From a virus, in the IMG/VR virus record IMGVR_UViG_3300023198_001213, positions 1-22,513 of that record: a stretch of DNA of 22,513 nt. One strand, written 5' to 3'. The notes beneath the pieces are model-generated. The model was not told where the DNA came from, made no database searches, and was given only the letters and a program-made list of their open reading frames with translations. The position numbers and the translations under genes are program-made. The stretch's first letter is position 1; every line of letters starts with the position of its first letter. Below are positions 14,032 to 21,596 of this stretch, in pieces.

Positions 14032-14964
14032 ATGGAAGACAATCGAAGCATCGTCCAGAAGGCGGACTTCCTGGTCGCGCAGTTGGCGCCGGGTGGGCTG
14101 CTCGAACCAGCGCAAGCGGATCGGTTCATCCGATTGGCCATCGACGCCAGCGTGCTCATGCAGAAGATGACGCGCGTTGACATGCGTGCGCCGAAGGAGT
14201 TGCGCGAGAAGATTCGCTACGGGTCGCGCGCTCTCCGCAAGGGCACCGAGGCCACCGCGCTGAGTGAGGCGCAGCGGAGCCGTCCCGACACCTCCAAGGT
14301 GGAGCTGGATGCCCAGCTCGTGAAGGCCGAGACGCGCATCTCGTTCGAGGCCATGGAGGACAGCATCGAGCGCGGTAACTTCGAGAACACCGTGCGCGAC
14401 ACCCTGGCCGAGCGCATCGCGCTGGACCTGGAAGACCTGGCCGTCAACGGCGACCTCACCTCGGCAGACAGCCTGATGAGCGTGCTCGACGGCTTCCTGG
14501 TGCAGACCACCTCCAACACCGTGCTCGGCGGCGGCGCGACGCTGTCTCGTCCGGTGCTGAAGGATACGCTGAAGGCCATGCCTTCGGAGTTCCGCCGTGA
14601 CAAGCGCTCGATGGCGTACATCACGGCCGACGAGGCGGTGATCGACTATCACGAGAGCTTGGGTGACCGGGCGACCGTGCTGGGCGATGAGCACGTCGTG
14701 CAGCCCGAGAACCGCGGCTTCGGTGGCAGTCCCGTCATGGGCGTCCCCGTCTTCCCGGTCAACCTCGGCGGTGCGACCAACGAGACCGAGCTGCTCTTTG
14801 CCGACCCCAGCAACATGCTCTTCGGAGTGTGGCGCAACATCCGCGTCGACACGGACAAGGACGTGTCGGCTGGCGTGTACGTCATCGTCGTGACTGCGCG
14901 GGTGGACTTCAAGTGGGCCGAAGAGACGGCGGCCGTCAAGACCACGGGGATCGTCGCGGTCTGA
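14032..14964 (+). CDS. major capsid protein, HK97-like fold
   Basis: This protein should form the icosahedral shell. It is 310 residues long and starts MEDNRSIVQKADFLVAQLAP. The HK97-type pattern is visible: an N-terminal helical arm, an E-loop region with strands (KVELDAQLVKAETRISFEAM), a spine helix (NTVRDTLAERIALDLEDLAV), the typical NGDLTSADSLMSVLDGFL segment (about 138-157), and A-domain strands with GGSPVMGVPVFPVNL and AGVYVIVVTARVDFKW. ATG at 14032 follows GGAG and AGGAAG. It lies after the protease and scaffold, the expected order. I see no obvious processing site in its short N-terminus. A GC-rich stem-loop follows the gene. Confidence 0.93.
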   Translation: MEDNRSIVQKADFLVAQLAPGGLLEPAQADRFIRLAIDASVLMQKMTRVDMRAPKELREKIRYGSRALRKGTEATALSEAQRSRPDTSKVELDAQLVKAETRISFEAMEDSIERGNFENTVRDTLAERIALDLEDLAVNGDLTSADSLMSVLDGFLVQTTSNTVLGGGATLSRPVLKDTLKAMPSEFRRDKRSMAYITADEAVIDYHESLGDRATVLGDEHVVQPENRGFGGSPVMGVPVFPVNLGGATNETELLFADPSNMLFGVWRNIRVDTDKDVSAGVYVIVVTARVDFKWAEETAAVKTTGIVAV

Positions 14965-14974
14965 TCGCGCACCT

Positions 14975-15002
14975 AGCGGGGTCGCGGTAGCGCGGCCCCG
15001 CT
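14975..15002 (+). terminator. GC-rich stem-loop after the major capsid gene
   Basis: Bases 14975-14986 pair with 14991-15002 to give a 12-bp stem (one G-U pair) closed by a GTAG loop. It starts ten bases after the capsid stop. There is no T-run after it, so it may be a partial terminator or an mRNA-stabilising hairpin that raises capsid expression over downstream genes. That role is inferred. Confidence 0.4.
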
Positions 15003-15053
15003 CCAGCGCAACGCAACGCAAGGCTTCAGCAGCAAGACAGAGGAGACAGAGAC

Positions 15054-15368
15054 ATGGCTCACACAGTGAACAGCACCATCATCAGCGGAGGCCAGCCCTC
15101 GGCGCCCTTCCGGTGCATGGAGTTGGATGTCGACCTGGACGCCAGCTACCCCGCCACCGCCGGTGGATACGAGATTGCGGAGCTGGACGACTACGTCGTG
15201 GTCCAGGGACTCCAGGTGGTCGTGAGTGATGGCACCACGCCGCTCTACGCCAAGGTCGCCGCCGACGGCACGCTCCACTTCTACGTGGACGACACCATGG
15301 TCGAGGTCGCCAACGGCGCGAATCTCGCCGCCTACACCGGCATCAAGGTCCCGGTTCTCGTCCAGTAG
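15054..15368 (+). CDS. small beta-rich protein, probable capsid decoration (104 aa)
   Basis: ATG at 15054 has a strong GAGGAGACAGAG leader. The product starts MAHTVNSTIISGGQPSAPF and is beta-rich and acidic (LQVVVSDGTTPLYAKVAADG, LHFYVDDTMVEVANG), without a signal, membrane span or cysteine pair. Its size and its place directly after the major capsid gene are typical of head decoration or cement proteins. I infer the role from size, fold type and position, not from a family match. Confidence 0.65.
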   Translation: MAHTVNSTIISGGQPSAPFRCMELDVDLDASYPATAGGYEIAELDDYVVVQGLQVVVSDGTTPLYAKVAADGTLHFYVDDTMVEVANGANLAAYTGIKVPVLVQ

Positions 15369-15416
15369 CCTGCGGCGCTCTGCGTTGCGCGCTATCGGTA
15401 GGAAGGAGACAGACGG

Positions 15417-15785
15417 ATGACAACCATCCCCGAGAAGTTTGCTCAGGGCGGCGTCGGCGTTCAGCCCAGCGGTCACGGTGAGCCCCACCTGGCGGCAATC
15501 CTCCGCGGCCTGGCCGACGACGCGAACGGCGCGCCTGTCGTGCTGTCTGGCCTGACGGTCACTACCCACGTCGTCACGCTCGCGGTCGCTGGCCGTGTGC
15601 TGGCGGTCGAGGCAACGACCGCCACTTCGGCCGGCGCGAAGGTGCGCAAGGTCGAGGGCGCTCTCGCCGCTGGCGAGTACTCGGTGGCCTACACGGCAGG
15701 CGTCGCCACCATCACGTTCGAGGCGACTGACGCCGTGACCGTTGCCGCGGTCGAGGTGTCGCCCGCCAACTACACGTCCACGTAG
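15417..15785 (+). CDS. small beta-rich protein, probable head decoration (122 aa)
   Basis: ATG at 15417 is preceded by GGAAGGAGACAGACGG, which shares GGAGACAGA with the leader of the gene before it. The product starts MTTIPEKFAQGGVGVQPSGH and includes GLADDANGAP followed by alternating strands (LTVTTHVVTLAVAGRVLAVE, VATITFEATDAVTVAAVEV). This looks like a small beta-sandwich or head fibre/decoration protein. Two small beta-rich genes in a row after the capsid gene suggest a pair of capsid surface proteins; this is inferred from context. Confidence 0.65.
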   Translation: MTTIPEKFAQGGVGVQPSGHGEPHLAAILRGLADDANGAPVVLSGLTVTTHVVTLAVAGRVLAVEATTATSAGAKVRKVEGALAAGEYSVAYTAGVATITFEATDAVTVAAVEVSPANYTST

Positions 15786-15793
15786 ACGTCGAA

Positions 15794-15862
15794 GGACTTT
15801 GCGCGTAGGCGCGGCGTCTGGATGCGTCGCGTGCTGCGCGGGGAAGGCAGAGCGCAAAGGTC
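15794..15862 (+). promoter_or_regulatory. long-range inverted repeat covering the next gene's leader
   Basis: CTTTGCGC (15797-15804) is the exact reverse complement of GCGCAAAG (15852-15859). The pairing extends past one mismatch to GG/TC at 15794-15795 and 15861-15862. The 3' arm contains the AAAGG closest to the ATG at 15863, so pairing could hide the ribosome binding site. GC-rich bases between the arms could form further stems. Confidence 0.3.
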
Positions 15863-16393
15863 ATGCAATTCGTACGAGTCACACCTTACGACAAGAGGCA
15901 GAAGGCACTGGCACGACGCGTCGTAGTCGGTGGCAAGCTGTTCATCGCTGGCAAGTGGTACAAGATGCCCGAAGCCAGTGCCGCGCAGCTCACACCGCTG
16001 AAGCAGTCGAGCGGGGCACCCTACTTCGACGTCGTTTCCGAGGAGCGGTTTCGCGAGGTGTCGCGGCGGGAGTTGGCTGCTGCCATGACCGCCGCAGGAC
16101 TCTCGGGGCTGGCGATGCAAGGCGTGGAGCCTGCACCGGTGGCGCCGGAGCCGAAGGTGGCTGCTCGCAAGAGCGCCTTCGACGGCATGGAGAAGGCCAC
16201 GACTGAGGTCGATCTGACCAAGCCCGTTCCCCCAGCCGACGACGCGCCCAGCGTTGAGGCTACTTCCGACCAACCGGACATCGACAAGATGACCAAGGCG
16301 GAAATGAAGGAACTGGCCGAGCAGCTCGACGTGGCTCTGCCCTCTGGGGCCAGTGCTGCGCGCATCCGCGCCCTCCTTCGCGACTACGTCTGA
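15863..16393 (+). CDS. hypothetical structural-region protein with C-terminal SAP/HeH-like helices (176 aa)
   Basis: ATG at 15863 (AAAGG just upstream) starts MQFVRVTPYDKRQKALARRV. The N-terminal ~70 residues are a small mixed domain (VVVGGKLFIAGKWYKMPEAS). A flexible Pro/Ala/Glu linker follows (PAPVAPEPKVAARK, then KPVPPADDAPSVEATSDQP). The last ~35 residues (MTKAEMKELAEQLDVALP, then ARIRALLRDYV) fit the helix-extension-helix or SAP-like module often found at the end of small phage proteins in this genome position. Such modules bind DNA in some proteins; here it is a suggestion only. It could be a head-completion protein. Confidence 0.65.
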   Translation: MQFVRVTPYDKRQKALARRVVVGGKLFIAGKWYKMPEASAAQLTPLKQSSGAPYFDVVSEERFREVSRRELAAAMTAAGLSGLAMQGVEPAPVAPEPKVAARKSAFDGMEKATTEVDLTKPVPPADDAPSVEATSDQPDIDKMTKAEMKELAEQLDVALPSGASAARIRALLRDYV

Positions 16394-16447
16394 CCGGCGC
16401 CGAGCCTTCACCCGTCCCCTTGTCTGGGGTAGGATAGCGACAGGCTC

Positions 16448-16975
16448 ATGCGTCTCATCAACGCCGCAACCGTCCCCCGGGCCGAGAAGCTACTTCGGCG
16501 GGCCCAGTGCGCGCCGAGCTTGGCGGTGGGTGATTGCGTCAAGGTCAGCGGTGCGAAGGTCGGGGTGTACCTCCAGGTCGCGTTGGCCGACCCGTTGGCT
16601 GCGCCGTTCCGGCCGGCGGTGGGCATCGTCACGCGGAAGTACACCAGCACGCTCTGCCTCGTGCAGTCCGCTGGTCCCATGGCGGGTGTCGTGTCGGGCC
16701 TGGTGCCTGGCGCTGCGTACTACCTCGGCGCGAGCGGTCAGCTTGTCAGCAGCCCACCGGCTTCGCCGGCGCGGGTGCAACAGATGGGCGTCGCCTGGGA
16801 TGCCGACGAGTTCCTGGTGCACTGGTACGATGAAGGGGGCGCTGCTGCCGTGGCCGACTTTGACGTGGACCGGATGCTGGTGCTTCGGTGGAACCCGCAC
16901 GACCCGCCGGTTCACGAGGAGCCTAGCATCGCAATCCAGCGCAGCACTGGGAACGCGATGGTGTTGAGGCCATGA
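16448..16975 (+). CDS. beta-rich structural protein, probable adsorption-complex component (175 aa)
   Basis: ATG at 16448 starts MRLINAATVPRAEKLLRRAQ. The body is a beta-rich module: AVGDCVKVSG, PAVGIVTRKYTSTLCLVQSA, GVVSGLVPGAAYYLGASGQL, then QQMGVAWDADEFLVHW. The same pattern (value entering at 'G..VY', 'A.GI', then 'LYVS...G.LT...P' and an 'iG.al' strand) occurs twice in the large fibre protein at 18895-21585, so this is a shared virion module. The C-terminus has FDVDRMLVLRWNPHDPPVHE. The stop overlaps the next ATG (ATGA), so the two proteins are probably made together. Exact role unknown. Confidence 0.65.
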   Translation: MRLINAATVPRAEKLLRRAQCAPSLAVGDCVKVSGAKVGVYLQVALADPLAAPFRPAVGIVTRKYTSTLCLVQSAGPMAGVVSGLVPGAAYYLGASGQLVSSPPASPARVQQMGVAWDADEFLVHWYDEGGAAAVADFDVDRMLVLRWNPHDPPVHEEPSIAIQRSTGNAMVLRP

Positions 16976-17514
16976 CGTACCACGACGCAGCACGGCCCCG
17001 TGACATCCACGTCATCCACCAGTACGAGTTCACCAACGAGGCGAACCGGTTGGCAGGCATCGACCTGAACCTGGGGTCGCTCACCCTGGTAGCCAACGAC
17101 ATCGGCAAGGTGGGCCGGCAATTGGACACGGGCGAGTTCTATCTGCTGGTCGATGTGGCGCCCATCACCTGGCAGGAGTGGGGCGTTGCCGACGCACTGC
17201 ACACGGTGAAGGACAAGAACCTCGTCGCGAACAACACCGTGAGTGACGGGGCGCTGGCCACCGCTAGCGCCATCACAACGAAGCCCGCGAACGCTGGCTA
17301 TGTGCAGGTCTTTGTGAACGGGAACAAAGTGGAGCTAGCTGATGGCGGTGTGACCCCGGGCTCGTGCTACTTCTCCAACGACGGCGGCGCGACGCGTCGC
17401 CTGATAGCCAACATCGAGAACGGCGACACGCTGCACTGGGTCGGCTCGTTCGCGAGCTACCAGCTAGAGACGTCTGACAGGATTGATTTCGACTACGAAG
17501 AACAGGAGCCGTGA
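16972..17514 (+). CDS. adsorption/fibre-associated protein sharing its C-terminal domain with the next gene (180 aa)
   Basis: ATG at 16972 overlaps the previous stop. Residues 1-80 start MTYHDAARPRDIHVIHQYEF and include SLTLVANDIGKVGRQLDTGE and FYLLVDVAPITWQEWG, a segment typical of phage structural proteins. Residues 81-180 align without gaps to the last 98 residues of the next gene, with about half the positions identical by eye (for example SCYFSNDGGAT, DTLHWVGSF, SDRIDFDY). The gene therefore looks like a short partner of the fibre, perhaps a connector or a second receptor-binding tip. It lies four bases before the next gene's ATG. Confidence 0.7.
   Translation: MTYHDAARPRDIHVIHQYEFTNEANRLAGIDLNLGSLTLVANDIGKVGRQLDTGEFYLLVDVAPITWQEWGVADALHTVKDKNLVANNTVSDGALATASAITTKPANAGYVQVFVNGNKVELADGGVTPGSCYFSNDGGATRRLIANIENGDTLHWVGSFASYQLETSDRIDFDYEEQEP
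17212..17511 (+). repeat. copy 1 of a duplicated fibre C-terminal domain
   Basis: This codes for residues 81-180 of the 180-residue protein, homologous to 18583-18876. Shared motifs are VNG, DG, CYFS, GAT, DTLHW and DRID. The copies are about half identical at the protein level and therefore an old duplication rather than a recent one. Confidence 0.8.
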
Positions 17515-17517
17515 GCC

Positions 17518-18879
17518 ATGGCACTCATCAAGGGCAAGCAGATCGCAACGGGTGCCGATGGTATCGACACCGCTAACCTAGTTGATGACGCGGTCACCAA
17601 CGCGAAGATCGGTCCCAGTGCGGTCGACTCTACCGAGATCGCAGCGGGTGCCATCGACACGGCGCACATCGGCAACAACCAAGTCACCGCCGCGAAGGTG
17701 GGCAGCGACGTGGTGGTCACGGCCGGCACGAACGCCTTCACCGCCGACCAGGACATGGGGAACAACAAGCTCACCGGCTTGGCGACCCCTACGCTGGACG
17801 ATGACGCCGCGACGAAGGCGTACGTGGACGCCGCTGCGCAGGGACTCGACATTAAGGAGTCGGTCCGGGTGCGCGCGAACGGCAACATCAACCTCGCCGC
17901 ACCTGGCGCGACTGTGGACAGCGTGGCGATGGTGCTCGACCAGCGCTTCCTGGCCGACGAGCAGAGCACTGGTACGCAGGACGGCATCTATCTGTGGAAG
18001 GGTGCGGCGGTCCCGGCGGTGCGCACGGACGACGCACAGGTGGGCGATACCTTCGCCGGCGCGTTCCTGTTTGTGGAAGAGGGCACGGACGCCGACACGG
18101 GTTGGGTGTGCACCAATGACCAGGGCTCCGACGTCATTGGCACCGACGCGCTGACGTTCACGCAGTTCAGCGGCGCTGGCGCGATCATCGCCGGCACCGG
18201 CATGACCAAGAGCGGTAACACGCTCAACGTCATTGGCGGCACCGGCATCACCGCCAACGCGGACGACATCGAGGTCGACTATGAAGCAACCCCCGGCAAC
18301 CTCGGCGTGGTCGACGCGGGTTCCACCGCCGCTGTCGGTTCGCTCAACACAGCTGCTCGCGGCGACCACGAGCACGCGGTGTCGACGGGTGCGCCTACCG
18401 CGAACGCACAGGTGGCGGACACGAACGCGGAGGGCAGCAGTGCCAACCTCGCGCGCGCCGACCACACGCACGGCATCCCGGTCGGGTCACCGTCCAGCGT
18501 AGGCACGTCCAACGCGAACGGCTCGTCTGGCAACTTCAACCACAGCGACCACGTTCACGCGGCGCCGCACCAGACCACGTCGAACAAGGACATGGCAGCC
18601 AGTCTCACCGCGTCGGACAACGACCCGGCCACGGCGACTGCGATTGCCAGCACACCGGCGCTGGACGGCATGGTCAGCGTCCACGTCAACGGCGTGCAGT
18701 ACAAAGTCGGGGACGGGGTGAAGACCGGCTGCGCCTGCTACTTCAGCGGCGACGCTGGTGCAACCGCACGGGCCATCGCCGCCATCGTGGCGACCGACAC
18801 GCTGCACTGGAACGGGTCCATCGTGGGCTTCGAGTTGGCTACGACTGACCGTATCGACCTGGACTACCTGGCCTTCTAA
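17518..18879 (+). CDS. tail fibre-like protein with DHxH motifs (453 aa)
   Basis: This probably forms a trimeric fibre that binds the host. Residues ~12-65 are short imperfect repeats (IDTANLVDDAVTNAKIG, AVDSTEIAAGAIDTAHIG, NNQVTAAKVG). Then comes the phage-fibre motif MGNNKLTGLATPTLDDDAAT and KAYVDAAAQGLDIKESVR. A knob-like segment includes GWVCTND and VIGTDALTFTQFSGAG. Three DHxH motifs (DHEH 283, DHTH 315, DHVH 344) follow, each preceded by a Gly/Ser/Ala-rich repeat; HxH sites bind iron along the T4 gp37 fibre. Residues 356-453 are the domain shared with the upstream gene. ATG at 17518 is in GAGCCATGG, with AGGAG upstream. Confidence 0.85.
   Translation: MALIKGKQIATGADGIDTANLVDDAVTNAKIGPSAVDSTEIAAGAIDTAHIGNNQVTAAKVGSDVVVTAGTNAFTADQDMGNNKLTGLATPTLDDDAATKAYVDAAAQGLDIKESVRVRANGNINLAAPGATVDSVAMVLDQRFLADEQSTGTQDGIYLWKGAAVPAVRTDDAQVGDTFAGAFLFVEEGTDADTGWVCTNDQGSDVIGTDALTFTQFSGAGAIIAGTGMTKSGNTLNVIGGTGITANADDIEVDYEATPGNLGVVDAGSTAAVGSLNTAARGDHEHAVSTGAPTANAQVADTNAEGSSANLARADHTHGIPVGSPSSVGTSNANGSSGNFNHSDHVHAAPHQTTSNKDMAASLTASDNDPATATAIASTPALDGMVSVHVNGVQYKVGDGVKTGCACYFSGDAGATARAIAAIVATDTLHWNGSIVGFELATTDRIDLDYLAF
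18583..18876 (+). repeat. copy 2 of a duplicated fibre C-terminal domain
   Basis: This codes for residues 356-453 of the fibre protein and aligns gap-free with the end of the upstream gene (17212-17511). Conserved pieces include ACYFSGDAGAT, DTLHWNGS and TDRIDLDY. Confidence 0.8.
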
Positions 18880-18894
18880 GCACGACTGGTTCGC

Positions 18895-21585
18895 ATGCCG
18901 ACGCCCAGAGGTAAGCAAGTCGAGATCGAGCATACGCCCGTCAACTATGCGGCGGGCGGTGCGCAGCTGGAGCAGCACCTCTCCGGCATCGACACCGCAC
19001 TCGCTTCGGGTGGCAACCCCACACTGCTCGTGCTCACCGCTCGCAAGGGTACTGGTGGAACCATCGCTGTCGGTTCGCCAGTCTACGCCAGTGGGTGGAA
19101 CGGTGGGTTGAGCGTGGTGGAGGTGGAGCTGGCCGACGCAGACGCAGCGGCGCTGATGCCCGCGATTGGGTTGGCAGCTACCGCCCTCACGTCGGCGGCC
19201 GACGGTAGCGTCGTCACGAGCGGTGTGCTGTCCAACGTGGATACGTCGAGCTGGGCCGTGAGCGACTCGCTCTACGTGAGTACGACGGCAGGCACACTCA
19301 CCAATGTGAGGCCGGTTGGCGCGACCGCTGGCATCCAGCGGATAGGCGAGGTGCTGCGGTCGCACGCAACGCTCGGGCAGATTCTCGTGCAAGGCGCGGG
19401 ACGTACCAATGACGTCTCGAACATTGCGGATGGGCAGATTTGGGAGGGCGACGGGACAGGCGTTGCGGTCGAGGTGGAGCCGGACGGGCGGTACACCCCA
19501 GCAGCGCACGTCACCAGCCACCACTCGGGCGGCGGCGACCCGCTGGTGCACGACAGCATCGCGGGCAGTGGCAGCAACACTCACGCGCAGATTGACACGC
19601 ACCTCGGGAGCACCACTAACCCGCACGCTACCGACATCGAGAACCTTGGGTCGGGCACCCTGGCCGAGCTGAACTCGGCGGTGACGGATGCCACGCTGGA
19701 CGACAGCGGCGACAGTCGACCGCCCAACGGTGCGGCGAGCGGGGACTTGGGCGGGTCGTACCCGTCACCCACCGTGAACGACGGCGCGGACAGCACCGCC
19801 ATTCACGACAACGTGGCTGGCGAGATTGCGGCCATCGCGCTGAAGGCGTCCCCCGTTGGCGCGGACATGCTGGTGATTGAGGACAGCGCAGCAGCCAACG
19901 CCAAGAAGCGCGTCACCGTGGGCAGTCTCGCCGGCGGTGGCGACGTCACGGGGCCGGCTGGTGGAACCGTTGCGGGCAACGTCGCTCTGTATGACGACAC
20001 GACCGGCAAGGTCATCCGCAATAGCACCGTCAACATCGACGCCACGGACAACATCACTGGCGTCCGCACCATCGACCTGGACCTGCTGGGGACCCCGCCG
20101 TCGCACGGTGAGGGCCTGGTCTGGTACGACAGCGCAGCGCATGCGCTCGTTGCCTACAACGATATCTCAGCCACGACGCAGCAGCTCGGGCATGAGATGT
20201 ATCTGCGTGTCTACAACGACACGGGCGTGCTGATTCCAGACGGGAGCGCGGTCTACGTCAGTGGTGTGGACACTGGGCGCCCGACTGTCGCGCTAGCGCT
20301 GGCGAGTGCTTATGCAACGGCCTATGCCATCGGGCTCACGACTCACGACATCGGTATCGCGTCCGAGGGAATCGTCACCACGTTCGGTGGGGTGTCGGCG
20401 GATACCAGCGGATACTCGGCAGGGAATACGCTGTACGTCTCTCCGACAGTTGCCGGTGCGCTGACGACTACTGCTCCGGTTGACGGCAATATCCGGGTGG
20501 AAGTTGGCCGTGCGCTAGACTCGGCGGCTAGCGGGCGCATCGCCGTCGATGTCCACGGGCTCCCGCTCGACTCCGACAAGGGGCTGAACGTCCCGGGTGA
20601 CATCACCTGCAGTACTGACGGCAGTACGCAGAGCCCAGTAGCGCCGCGCATCATCGGCTTCACCGACCTGGGGCCAGGTGCGGAGGCCGGGCGATTCCAG
20701 TTTGGTGACGAAGCGAACGGGTTGCAGAATGGCTTCGACACCGTCACGCAGCTCTACAGTTACCACACGCTCCATCTTCTAGGTGACCGGCAGAGCGCAT
20801 CGGCACCGGCCTTCATCGCCGGTACGGCGGAAGACATCGCCGTCATAGTCGACAACATCACCGCCGGCGATATTGCTCTGGTTGTGCGCGCCGACCCGGC
20901 GCAGTCAGTCAGCCTGCAGGAGTGGCAGACGAGCGCAGGGACTCCGCTCGTTGCCGTCACCGAGACCGGCTCCATCGAGATGGGCGGCACGGCGACGGCC
21001 GGCGACCTCAACCTTCCCGACGAGGGGATGATTCGGTCGTATGGTGGGGCAGCACCGCGGGTCGTTGCGCGGGTGGAGGGTAGCGCGCTGTTCGTTGGTG
21101 AGAACGGTGCAGCCGCGGCTACCGGCGCGGTCGCAACGGTCGACATCGAAGCCACCACGAACGTCGACATCAGCCTGACCGGCTCCGACACCGTGGTCGC
21201 GTCGTTCCAGGCGACGCTGCTGGATTTTTTCACAGACATCGCCCACAACAACAACGACGCACTCGAACTCAAGACGGCGACGTTCAACGGTGTCATCACC
21301 AACGCCGCTATCACGGGCAACCCCTACGACATTGATTGGACGGACGGGCAGAAGCAGTCTGGCACCGTGACGGGCACGGCAACGGTCACGTTCACCGCGC
21401 CTGCCGGGCCGTGCAACCTGATGCTCTTGCTGACCAACGGGAGCGCGTTCACGGTGACCTGGCCCGCGACCGTTCAGTGGCCAGGTGGCTCTCCACCGTC
21501 CTTCACTGCGTCGGGCACTGACGTGGTCGCGTTCTTTTACGACGGGACGAACTACTGGGGCGTCGCGTCCCTCAACCTGAGCTAA
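18895..21585 (+). CDS. large multi-module tail fibre / adsorption protein (896 aa)
   Basis: ATG at 18895, 16 bases after the fibre stop, has no clear ribosome binding site. Residues 45-170 and about 440-553 are two copies of the beta module also seen in the gene at 16448 (SPVYASGWNGG and SDSLYVSTTAGTLTNVRPVG; SAVYVSGVDTG and GNTLYVSPTVAGALTTTAPV). Between them are a His-rich segment (HVTSHHSGGGDP, NTHAQIDTHLGSTTNPH), a GDLGGSYPSPTVN fibre motif and a GGDVTGPAGGTVAGN motif. Residues ~570-810 hold beta strands and GDLNLPDEGMIRS. The C-terminal knob (813-896: DIDWTDGQKQSGTVTG, FTVTWPATVQWPGG, VVAFFYDGTNYWGVAS) is a common phage fibre end domain. It probably acts at the host contact end or baseplate. 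Confidence 0.85.
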   Translation: MPTPRGKQVEIEHTPVNYAAGGAQLEQHLSGIDTALASGGNPTLLVLTARKGTGGTIAVGSPVYASGWNGGLSVVEVELADADAAALMPAIGLAATALTSAADGSVVTSGVLSNVDTSSWAVSDSLYVSTTAGTLTNVRPVGATAGIQRIGEVLRSHATLGQILVQGAGRTNDVSNIADGQIWEGDGTGVAVEVEPDGRYTPAAHVTSHHSGGGDPLVHDSIAGSGSNTHAQIDTHLGSTTNPHATDIENLGSGTLAELNSAVTDATLDDSGDSRPPNGAASGDLGGSYPSPTVNDGADSTAIHDNVAGEIAAIALKASPVGADMLVIEDSAAANAKKRVTVGSLAGGGDVTGPAGGTVAGNVALYDDTTGKVIRNSTVNIDATDNITGVRTIDLDLLGTPPSHGEGLVWYDSAAHALVAYNDISATTQQLGHEMYLRVYNDTGVLIPDGSAVYVSGVDTGRPTVALALASAYATAYAIGLTTHDIGIASEGIVTTFGGVSADTSGYSAGNTLYVSPTVAGALTTTAPVDGNIRVEVGRALDSAASGRIAVDVHGLPLDSDKGLNVPGDITCSTDGSTQSPVAPRIIGFTDLGPGAEAGRFQFGDEANGLQNGFDTVTQLYSYHTLHLLGDRQSASAPAFIAGTAEDIAVIVDNITAGDIALVVRADPAQSVSLQEWQTSAGTPLVAVTETGSIEMGGTATAGDLNLPDEGMIRSYGGAAPRVVARVEGSALFVGENGAAAATGAVATVDIEATTNVDISLTGSDTVVASFQATLLDFFTDIAHNNNDALELKTATFNGVITNAAITGNPYDIDWTDGQKQSGTVTGTATVTFTAPAGPCNLMLLLTNGSAFTVTWPATVQWPGGSPPSFTASGTDVVAFFYDGTNYWGVASLNLS

Positions 21586-21596
21586 GGAAGCAACCG

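Noticed and set aside
21224-21231. T TTT TTC slippery-type heptamer in the large fibre gene
   Set aside because: A -1 shift would reach a stop within about 40 codons and remove the C-terminal knob; no stem-loop follows obviously and fibre genes rarely use frameshifting.
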